Below, one piece after another: positions 28,601-39,724 of a stretch of DNA of 64,000 nt. The stretch comes from Eledone cirrhosa (lineage: Eukaryota; Mollusca; Cephalopoda; Octopoda; Eledonidae). The notes under the pieces were generated by a model that was given only the letters and a program-made list of their open reading frames with translations, was not told the origin of the DNA and made no database searches. Numbering within the stretch: position 1 is the stretch's first letter; each line of letters starts with the position of its first letter. The position numbers were made by a program, and so were the translations under genes. The DNA is taken from contig OZ024744.1 of NCBI GenBank assembly GCA_964016885.1, positions 115,981,302 through 116,045,301 on the forward strand, written 5' to 3'.

Positions 28601-31600
28601 ATAATGTCTCTCATATCTTGTCTCTCTCTCTCTCTATATATATAAAGTCTCTCATATCTTGTCTCTCTCTATATATACAATGTCTCTCATATCTTGTCCC
28701 TCTCTCTCTATATATATATAATGTCTCTCATATCTTATCTCTCTCTCTCTATATATATAAAATGCCTCTCATATCTTGTCTCTCTCTCTCTCTATATATA
28801 TAATGTCTCTCATATCTTGTCTCACTCTCTCTATATATATAATGTCTCTCATATCTTGTCTCTCTCTTTCTCTATATATATAATGTCTCTCATATCTTGT
28901 CTCTCTCTCTATATATATATATAATGTCTCTCATATCTTGTCTCTCTCTCTATATATATATTATGTCTCTCATATCTTGTCTCTCTCTATATATATATAA
29001 TGTCTCTCATATCTTGTCTCTCTCTCTATATATATAATGTCTCTCATATCTTGTCTCTCTCTATATATATATAATGTCTATCATATATTGTCTCTCTCTC
29101 TCTATATATATAATGTCTCTCATATCTTGTCTCTCTGTCTCTCTCTATATATAATGTCTCTCATATCTTGTCTCTCTCTCTCTATATATATATAAAGTCT
29201 CTCATATCTTGTCTCTCTCTCTATATACAATGTCTCTCATATCTTGTCTCTCTCTCTATCTATATATATAATGTCTCTCATATCTTGTCTCTCTCTATAT
29301 ATATATAATGTCTCTCATATCTTGTCCCTCTCTCTCTATAAATAATGTTTCTCATATCTTGTCCCTCTCTCTCTCTATATATATAATGTCTCTCATATCT
29401 TGTCTCTCTCTCTATATATATATATATATAATGTCTCTCATATCTTGTCTCTCTCTCTATATATACAATGTCTCTCATATCTTGTCTCTTTCTCTATATA
29501 TATATAATGTCTCTCATATCTTGTCTCTCTCTCTATATATATATAATGTCTCTCATATCTTGTCTCTCTCTCTATATATATAATGTCTCTCATATCTTAT
29601 CTCTCTCTCTCTATATATATAAAGTCTCTCATATCTTGTCTCTCTCTCTATATATAATGTCTCTCATATCTTGTGTCTCTCTCTCTCTCTATATATATAA
29701 TGTCTCTCATATCTTGTCTCTCTCTCTATATATATAATGTCTCTCATATCTTGTCTCTCTCTCTCTATATATATAATGTCTCTCATATCTTGTCTCTCTC
29801 TCTATATATATATAATGTCTCTCATATCTTGTATCTCTCTCTATATATATAATGTCTCTCATATCTTGTCTCTCTCTATATATATATAATGTCTCTCATA
29901 TCTTGTCTCTCTCTATATATATAATGTCTCTCATATCTTGTCTCTCTCTCTATATATATAATGTCTCTTATATCTTGTCTCTCTCTCTCTATATATATAA
30001 TGTCTCTCATATCTTGTCTCTCTGTCTCTCTCTATATATAATGTCTCTCATATCTTGTCTCTCTCTCTCTATATATATAAAGTCTCTCATATCTTGTCTC
30101 TCTCTCTATATACAATGTCTCTCATATCTTGTCTCTCTCTCTCTCTATATATATAATGTCTCTCATATCTTGTCTCTCTCTCTATTTATATATAATGTCT
30201 CTCATATCTTGTCTCTCTCTCTATATATATAATGTCTCTCACATCTTATCTCTCTCTCTATATATATATATAATGTCTCTCATATCTTGTCTCTGTCTCT
30301 CTATATATATATAATGTCTCTCATATCTTGTCTCTCTCTCTCTCTATATATATGTAATGTCTCTCATATCTTGTCTCTCTCTCTATATATATAATGTCTC
30401 TCATATCTTGTCTCTCTCTCTATATGTATATAATGTCTCTCATATCTTGTCTCTCTCTCTCTATATATATAATGTCTCTCATATCTTGTCTCTCTCTCTC
30501 TATATATATAATGTCTCTCATATCTTGTCTCTCTCTCTCTCTATATATAATGTCTCTCATATCTTATCTCTCTCTCTATATATATAATGTCTCTCATATC
30601 TTGTCTCTCTCTCTCTCTATATATATAATGTCTCTCATATCTTGTCTCTCTCTCTATATGTATATAATGTCTCTCATATCTTGTCCCTCTCTCTCTATAT
30701 ATATAATGTCTCTCATATCTTGTCTCTCTCCCTCTCTCTCTATATAATGTCTCTCATATCTTGTCTCTCTCTCTATATATATATATAATGTCTCTCATAT
30801 CTTGTCTCTCTCTCTATATATATAATGTCTCTCATATCTTGTCTCTCACTCTATATACATATAATGTCTCTCATATCTTGTCTCTCTCTCTATATATATA
30901 ATGTCTCTCATATCTTGTCTCTCTCTCTCTATATATATATATAATGTCTCTCATATCTTGTCTCTCTCTCTCTATATATATAATGTCTCTCATATCTTGT
31001 CCCTCTCTCTCTATAAATAATGTTTCTCATATCTTGTCCCTCTCTCTCTATATATATATAATGTCTCTCATATCTTGTCTCTCTCTCTATATATATAATG
31101 TCTCTCATATCTTGTCTCTCTCTTATATATATATATAATGTCTCTCATATCTTGTCTTTCTCTCTATATATATAATGTCTCTCATATCTTATCTCTGTCT
31201 CTCTATATATATAAAATGCCTCTCATATCTTGTCTCTCTCTCTCTATATATATATAATGTCTCTCATATCTTGTCTCTCTGTCTATATATATAATGTCTC
31301 TCATATCTTGTCTCTCTCTCTATATATATATGTAATGTCTCTCATATCTTGTCTCTCGCTCTATATATACAATGTCTCACATATCTTGTCTCTCTCTCTA
31401 TATATATATAATGTCTCTCATATCTTGTCTCTCTCTATATATAATGTCTCTCATATCTTGTCGCTCTCTCTCTATATATATAATGTCTCTCATATCTTGT
31501 CTCTCTCTCTCTATATATAATGTCTCTCATATCTTGTCTCTCTCTCTATATATATATAATGTCTCTCATATCTTGTCTCTCTCTATATATATATAATGTC

Positions 31601-34600
31601 TCTCATATCTTGTCACTCTCTCTCTATATATATAATGTCCCTCATATCTTGTCTCTCTCTCTCTATATATATATAATGTCTCTCATATCTTGTCTCTCTC
31701 TCTATATATACAATGTCTCTCATATCTTGTCTCTCTCTCTATATATATATAATGTCTCTCATATCTTGTCTCTCTCTCTCTATATATATAATGTCTCTCA
31801 TATCTTGTCTCTCTCTCTATATATATAATGTCTCTCATATCTTATCTCTCTCTTTATATATATATAAAGTCTCTCATATCTTGTCTCTCTCTCTATATAT
31901 AATGTCTCTCATATCTTGTCTCTCTCTCTCTCTATATATATATAATGTCTCTCATATCTTGTCTCTCTCTCTATATATATAATGTCTCTCATATCTTGTC
32001 TCTCTCTATATATATATAATGTCTCTCATATCTTGTCGCTCTCTATATATATAATGTCTCTCATATCTTGTCTCTCTCTATATATATATATAATGTCTCT
32101 CATATCTCGTCTCTCTCTCTATATATATATATAATGTCTCTCATATCTTGTCTCTCTCTCTCTATATATATATAATGTCTCTCATAGCCTGTCTCTCTCT
32201 CTCTATATATATAATGTCTCTCATATCTTGTCTCTCTCTCTCTATATATAATGTCTCTCATAACTTGTCTCTCTGTCTCTCTCTATATATAATGTCTCTC
32301 ATAACTTGTCTCTCTCCTTATATATATAATGTCTCTCATATCTTGTCTCTCTCTCTATATATATAATGTCTCTCATATCTTGTCTCTCTCTCTCGATATA
32401 TAATGTCTATCATATCTTGTCTCTCTCTCTCTATATATATAATGTCTCTCATATCTTGTCTCTCTCTATATATAATGTCTCTCATATCTTGGCTCTCTCT
32501 ATATATATATAATGTCTCTCATCTTGTCTCTCTCTATATATATAATGTCTCTCATATCTTGTCTCTCTCTCTATATATATAATGTCTCTCATATCTTGTC
32601 TCTCTGTCTCTCTCTATATATAATGTCTCTCATATCTTGTCTCTCTCTCTCTCTATATATATATATAAAGTCTCTCATATCTTGTCTCTCTCTCTCTATA
32701 TATATATAATGTCTCTCATATCTTGTCCCTCTCTCTCTATAAATAATGTTTCTCATATCTTGTCCCTCTCTCTCTATATATATATAATGTCTCTCATATC
32801 ATGTCTCTCTCTATATATATATAATGTCTCTCATATCTTGTCTCTCTCTCTATATATATATATAATGTCTCTCATATCTAGTCTCTCTCTCTATATATAT
32901 AATGTCTCTCATATCTTTTCTCTCTCTCTCTATATATATAAAATGCCTCTCATATCTTGTCTCTCTCTCTCTATATATATATAGTGTCTCTCATATCTTG
33001 TCTCTCTGTCTATATATATAATGTCTCTCATATCTTGTCTCTCTCTCTCTATATATATATAATGTCTCTCATATCTTGTCTCTCTCTCTATATATATATA
33101 ATGTCTCTCATATCTTGTCTCACTCTCTATATATATATAATGTCTCTCATATCTTGTCTCTCTCTCTATATATATATATAATGTCTCTCATATCTTGTCT
33201 CTCTCTCTCTATATATATATAATGTCTCTCATATCTTGTCTCTCTCTCTATATATATATTATGTCTATCATATCTTGTCTCTCTCTATATATATAATGTC
33301 TCTCATATCTTGTCTCTATCTCTCTCTATATATATAATGTCTCTCATATCTTGTCTCTCTCTATATATATACAATGTCTCTCATATCTTGTCTCTCTATA
33401 TATATAATGTCTCTCATATCTTGTCTCTCTCTATATATATAATGTCTCTCATATCTTGTCGCTCTCTCTCTATATATATAATGTCTCTCATATCTTGTCT
33501 CTCTCTATATATATAATGTCTCTCATATCTTGTCACTCTCTCTCTATATATATAATGTCTCTCATATCTTGTCTCTCTCTCTCTCTATATATATAATGTC
33601 TCTCATATCTTGTCTCTCTCTCTATATATACAATGTCTCTCATATCTTGTCTCTTTCTCTATATATATATAATGTCTCTCATATCTTGTCTCTCTCTCTA
33701 TATATATATAATGTCTCTCATATCTTGTCTCTCTCTCTATATATATAATGTCTCTCATATCTTATCTCTCTCTCTCTATATATATAAAGTCTCTCATATC
33801 TTGTCTCTCTCTCTATATATAATGTCTCTCATATCTTGTGTCTCTCTCTCTCTATATATATATAATGTCTCTCATATCTTGTCTCTCTCTCTATATATAT
33901 AATGTCTCTCATATCTTGTCTCTCTCTCTCTATATATATAATGTCTCTCATATCTTGTCTCTCTCTCTATATATATATAATGTCTCTCATATCTTGTCTC
34001 TCTGTCTATATATATAATGTCTCTCATATCTTGTCTCTCTCTCTATATATATATAATGTCTCTCATATCTTGTCTCTCTCTCTCTATATATATAATGTCT
34101 CTCATATCTTGTCTCTCTCTCTATATATACAATGTCTCTCATATCTTGTCTCTCTCTCTATATATACAATGTCTCTCATATCTTGTCTCTCTCTCTATAT
34201 ATATATAATGTCTCTCATATCTTGTCTCTCTCTCTATATATATAATGTCTCTCTTATCTTGTTGCTCTCTCTATATATGTATAATGTCTCTCATATCTTG
34301 TCTCTCTCTCTATATATACAATGTCTCTCATATCTTGTCACTCTCTCTCTATATATACAATGTCTCTCATATCTTGTCTCTCTCTCTCTCTCTCTATATA
34401 TATAATGACTCACATATCTTGTCTCTCTCTCTATATATATATGTAATGTCTCTCATATCTTGTCTCTCTCTCTCTCTATAATAATGTCTCTCATATCTTG
34501 TCCCTCTCTCTCTATATATAATGTCTCTCATATCTTGTCTCTCTCTATATATATATAACGTCTCTCATATCTTGTCTCTCTCTCTCTCTATATAAATAAC

Positions 34601-35453
34601 GTCTCTCATATCTTGTCCCACTCTCTTTATATATATAATGTCTCTCATATCTTGTCTCTCTCTCTCTATATATAATGTCTCTCATATCTTGTCCTTCTCT
34701 CTCTATATATAATGTCTCTCATATCTTGTCTCTCTCTCTATATATATAATGTCTCTCATATCTTGTCTCTCTCTCTCTATATATATAATGTCTCTCATAT
34801 CTTGTCTCTCTCTCTCTATATATATAATGTCTCTCATATCTTGTATCTCTCTCTCTCTATATATATATATAATGTCTCTCATATCTTGTCTCTCTCTCTC
34901 TATATATATAATGTCTCTCATATTTTGTCGCCCTCTCTCTATATATATAATGTCACTCATATCTTGTCGCTAGCTCTCTCTATATATAATGTCTCTCATA
35001 TCTTGTCTCTCTCTCTATATATTTATAATGTCTCTCATATCTTGTCTCTCTCTGTCTATATATATATAATGTCTCTCATATCTTGTCTCTCTCTCTCTAT
35101 TTATATATAATGCCTCTCATATCTTGTCTCTCTCTCTATATATATAATGTCTCTCATATCTTGTCTCTCTCTATATATATAATGTCTCTCATATCTTGTC
35201 ACTCTCTCTCTATTTATATAATGTCTCTCACATCTTGTCTCTCTCTCTATATATAATGTCTCTCATATCTTGTCTCTCTCTCTATATATATATAATGTCT
35301 CTCATATCTTGTCTCTCTCTCTATATATACAATGTCTCTCATATCTTGTCACTCTCTCTATATATATATAATGTCTCTCATATCTTGTCTCTCTCTCTAT
35401 ATATATATATAATGTCTCTCATATCTTGTCTCTCTCTCTCTATATATATATAA
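25660..35453. repeat. Composite HOR copy of ~7.9-13.1 kb plus ~15.2-20 kb
   Basis: The left part repeats 7.87-13.1 kb. The offset is +17,809 bp at first. It falls to +17,505 after a segment containing the 234-bp duplication that is missing here, then settles at about +17,625. The right part repeats 15.2-19.9 kb at about +15,130 bp, rising to +15,327 after a 195-bp gain near 33.9-34.1 kb. The change of partner means that the 2,498-bp block, present twice at 10.9-15.9 kb, occurs only once here (28,562 to about 31,060). Rare landmarks confirm the match: GTATCTTGGC at 27,061, CACACTATATATATAAAATG at 25,735, TCGATATATAATG at about 32,393, the shortened core at about 32,515 and GTCGCTAGCTC at about 34,967. 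Confidence 0.87.
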
Positions 35454-38400
35454 TGTCTCTCATATCTTGTCTCTCTCTCTCTATATATATGTAATGTCTC
35501 TCATATCTTGTCTCTCTCTCTCTCTATAATAATGTCTCTCATATCTTGTCCCTCTCTCTCTATATATAATGTCTCTCATATCTTGTCTCTCTCTCTATAT
35601 ATATAATGTCTCTCATATCTTGTCTCTCTCTCTATATATATATATAATGTATCTCATATCTTGTCCCTCTCTCTCTATAAATAATGTCTCTCATATCTTG
35701 TCCCTCTCTCTCTATATATATAATGTCTCTCATATCTTGTCTCTCTCTCTCTATATATAATGTCTCTCATATCTTGTCCTTCTCTCTCTATATATAATGT
35801 CTCTCATATCTTGTCCCTCTCTCTCTATATATAATGTCTCTCATATCTTGTCTCTCTCTATATATATATAATGTCTCTCATATCTTGTCTCTCTCTCTCT
35901 CTATATATAATGTCTCTCATATCTTGTCTCTCTCTCTATATATATATAATGTCTCTCATATCTTGTATCCCTCTCTCTCTATATATATATATAATGTCTC
36001 TCATATCTTGTCTCTCTCTCTCTCTATATATATATATAATGTCTCTCATATCTTGTCTCTCTCTATATATATATATAATGTCTCTCATATCTTGTCTCTC
36101 TCTCTATATATAATGTCTCTCATATCTTGTCTCTCTCTATATATATAATGTCTCTCATATCTTGTCTCTCTCTCTATATATATATATATATAATGTCTCT
36201 CATATCTTGTCTCTCTCTCTCTATATATATAATGTCTCTCATATCTTGTCTCTCTCTCTATATATAATGTCTCTCATATCTTGTCTCTCTCTCTATATAT
36301 AATGTCTCTCATATCTTGTATCTCTCTCTCTATATATATATATATAATTTCTCTCATATCTTGTCTCTCTCTCTATATATATATAATGTCACTCATATCT
36401 TGTCTCTCTCTCTATATATAATGTCTCTCATATCTTGTCTCTCTCTATATATATAATGTCTCTCATATCTTGTCTCTCTCTCTATATATATATAATGTCT
36501 CTCATATCTTGTCTCTCTCTCTCTATATATATAATGTCCCTCATATCTTGTCTCTCTCTCTCTCTATATATAATGTCTCTCAAATCTTGTCTCTCTCTCT
36601 CTATATATAATGTCTCTCATATCTTGTCTCGCTCTCTATATATATAATGTCTCTCATATCTTGTCTCTCTCTCTATATATATAATGTCTCTCATATCTTG
36701 TCTCTCTCTCTATATATATATAATGTCTCTCATATCTTGTCTCTCTCTCTATATATATAATGTCTCTCATATCTTGTCCCTCTCTCTCTATAAATAATGT
36801 TTCTCATATCTTGTCCCTCTCTCTCTATATATATATAATGTCTCTCATATCATGTCTCTATCTATATATATATAATGTCTCTCATATCTTGTCTCTCTCT
36901 CTATATATGTATATAATGTCTCTCATATCTTGTCTCTCTCTCTATATATATAATGTCTCTCATATCTTATCTCTCTCTCTATATATATATAAAATGCCTC
37001 TCATATCTTGTCTCTCTCTATATATATATATATAATGTCTCTCATATCTTGTCTCTCTGTCTATATATATAATGTCTCTCATATCTTGTCTCTCTCTCTC
37101 TATATATATATAATGTCTCTCATATCTTGTCTCTCTCTCTCTATATATATAATGTCTCTCATATCTTGTCTCACTCTCTATATATATATAATGTCTCTCA
37201 TATCTTGTCTCTCTCTCTATATATATATATAATGTCTCTCATATCTTGTCTCTCTCTCTATATATATATATAATGTCTCTCATATCTTGTCTCTCTCTCT
37301 ATATATATATTATGTCTCTCATATCTTGTCTCTCTCTATATATATAATGTCTCTCATATCTTGTCTCTCTCTCTCTCTATATATATAATGTCTCTCATAT
37401 CTTGTCTCTCTCTCTATATATACAATGTCTCTCATATCTTGTCTCTCTCTCTATATATATATTATGTCTCTCATATCTTGTCTCTCTCTATATATATAAT
37501 GTCTCTCATATCTTGTCTCTCTCTCTCTCTATATATATAATGTCTCTCATATCTTGTCTCTCTCTATATATATAATGTCTCTCATATCTTGTCACTCTCT
37601 CTCTATATATATAATGTCTCTCATATCTTGTCTCTCTCTCTCTATATATATATAATGTCTCTCATATCTTGTCTCTCTCTCTATATATACAATGTCTCTC
37701 ATATCTTGTCTCTTTCTCTATATATATATAATGTCTCTCATATCTTGTCTCTCTCTCTATATATATATAATGTCTCACATATCTTGTCTCTCTCTCTATA
37801 TATATAATGTCTCTCATATCTTATCTCTCTTTCTATATATATATAAAGTCTCTCATATCTTGTCTCTCTCTCTATATATAATGTCTCTCATATCTTGTGT
37901 CTCTCTCTCTCTCTATATATATAATGTCTCTCATATCTTGTCTCTCTCTCTATATATATAATGTCTCTCATATCTTGTCTCTCTCTCTCTATATATATAA
38001 TGTCTCTCATATCTTGTCTCTCTCTCTATATATATATAATGTCTCTCATATCTTGTCTCTCTCTCTATATATACAATGTCTCTCATATCTTGTCTCTCTC
38101 TCTATATATATAATGTCTCTCATATCTTGTCTCTCTCTCTATATATATAATGTCTCTCATATCTTGTCTCTCTCTCTATATATGTATAATGTCTCTCATA
38201 TCTTGTCTCTCTCTCTATATATACAATGTCTTTCATATCTTGTCACTCTCTCTATATATATATAATGTCTCTCATATCTTGTCTCTCTCTCTCTATATAT
38301 ATATAATGTCTCTCATATATTGTCTCTCTCTCTCTCTATATATAATGTCTCTCATATCTTGTCTCTCTCTCTCTATATATATATAATGTCTCTCATATCT

Positions 38401-39535
38401 TGTCTCTCTCTCTATATATATATGTAATGTCTCTCATATCTTGTCTCTCTCTCTCTCTATAATAATGTCTCTCATATCTTGTCCCTCTCTCTCTATATAT
38501 AATGTCTCTCATATCTTGTCTCTCTCTATATATATATAATGTCTCTCATATCTTGTCTCTCTCTCTCTATATATATATAATGTATCTCATATCTTGTCCC
38601 TCTCTCTCTATATAAATAATGTCTCTCATATCTTGTCCCTCTCTCTCTATATATATAATGTCTCTCATATCTTGTCTCTCTCTCTATATATATAATGTCT
38701 CTCATATCTTGTCCTTCTCTCTCTATATATAATGTCTCTCATATCTTGTCTCTCTCTCTATATATATAATGTCTCTCATATCTTGTCTCTCTCTCTCTAT
38801 ATATATAATGTCTCTCATATCTTGTCTCTCTCTCTCTATATATATATAATGTCTCTCATATCTTGTATCTCTCTCTCTCTATATATATATATAATGTCTC
38901 TCATATCTTGTCCCTCTCTCTCTATATATATAATGTCTCTCATATCTTGTCTCTCTCTCTATATATATAATGTCTCTCATATCTTGTCCTTCTCTCTCTA
39001 TATATAATGTCTCTCATATCTTGTCTTTCTCTCTATATATTTATAATGTCTCTCATATCTTGTCTCTCTCTGTCTATATATATATAATGTCTCTCATATC
39101 TTGTCTCTCTCTCTCTATTTATATATAATGCCTCTCATATCTTGTCTTTCTCTCTATATATATAATGTCTCTCATATCTTGTCTCTCTCTATATATATAA
39201 TGTCTCTCATATCTTGTCACTCTCTCTCTATTTATATAATGTCTCTCATATCTTGTCTCTCTCTATATATATAATGTCTCTCATATCTTGTCTCTCTCTA
39301 TATATATAATGTCTCTCATATCTTGTCTCTCTCTCTATATATATATAATGTCTCTCATATCTTGTCTCTCTCTCTCTATATATATAATGTCTCTCATATC
39401 TTGTCTCTCTCTCTCTATATATATAATGTCTCTCAAATCTTGTCTCTCTCTCTATATATATAATGTCTCTCATATCTTGTCTCGCTCTCTATATATATAA
39501 TGTCTCTCATATCTTGTCTCTCTCTCTATATATAT
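35454..39535. repeat. Mosaic HOR domain 2, left part
   Basis: Satellite only. From about 36,760 this stretch matches 41,737-44,510 with an offset of 4,973-4,977 bp at both ends. The match is broken in the middle (about 38.3-39.2 kb), where 39.0-39.25 kb resembles 35.0-35.25 kb instead. The part at 36.8-38.2 kb also resembles 32.8-34.2 kb in domain 1, so the domains share ancestry. TATAATAATG marker units lie near 35,527 and 38,460. The stretch ends at the full-length SINE. Confidence 0.8.
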
Positions 39536-39637
39536 AATTGTTTCTACTATTGGCACAAGGCCAGCAATTATCCAGTACATTACTGGTACTTTATTTTATC
39601 GACCCCGTAAGGATGAAAGGCAAAGTTAACCTCGGCG

Positions 39638-39648
39638 GGATTTGAACT
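39638..39648 (-). promoter_or_regulatory. Pol III B-box-like site in the SINE head
   Basis: On the - strand the sequence is AGTTCAAATCC, matching 9 of 11 positions of the B-box consensus GGTTCGANTCC. It lies 54 bp downstream of the A-box-like site, a spacing within the range seen in tRNA genes and SINEs. Neither truncated SINE copy contains this site or the A box. Confidence 0.65.
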
Positions 39649-39702
39649 CAGAATGGCAAGGGCTGTAACTCTATGCGTCAAAGCATGGCGTCCGACCCTC
39701 TA

Positions 39703-39714
39703 CCGATACTGCCA
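39703..39714 (-). promoter_or_regulatory. Pol III A-box-like site in the SINE head
   Basis: On the - strand the sequence is TGGCAGTATCGG, followed by TAGAG. It matches 10 of 12 positions of the tRNA A-box consensus TRGCNNAGYNGG and lies about 10 bases from the element's 5' end, where a tRNA A box belongs. The two mismatches are at the usual AG pair. Whether it is active is unknown. Confidence 0.6.
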
Positions 39715-39724
39715 ATTCACCGCC

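Larger units (their letters stand above)
39536..39724 (-). mobile_element. tRNA-derived SINE, apparently full length (cephalopod type)
   Basis: A 189-bp stretch of non-satellite DNA. Read on the - strand it starts at 39,724 with GGCGGTGAATTGGCAG and has a tRNA-like head of about 95 bp with recognisable A- and B-box-like sites. The body contains the + strand blocks CTCGGCGGGATTTGAACTCA, AAGGATGAAAGGCAAAG and TTTATCGACCCCG. The 3' end is GTGCCAATAGTAGAAACAAT, adjoining a TA run. These blocks are typical of tRNA-derived SINEs that I know from octopus and squid sequences; I cannot assign the exact family. A six-base inverted repeat (CCAGTA, CAT loop, TACTGG; 39,572-39,586) lies in the 3' part, where partner LINE enzymes usually recognise a SINE RNA. 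TA runs of 8-10 bp flank both sides and may be target-site duplications, but they cannot be told apart from the satellite's own TA run. The same HOR position about 4,977 bp to the right (44,511) has no insert. Confidence 0.88.

Noticed and set aside
39630..39724. A functional tRNA gene
   Set aside because: The A- and B-box-like sites are tRNA-derived, but the arms do not fold into a clear cloverleaf, there is no evident anticodon loop, and the head is fused to a SINE body and tail.
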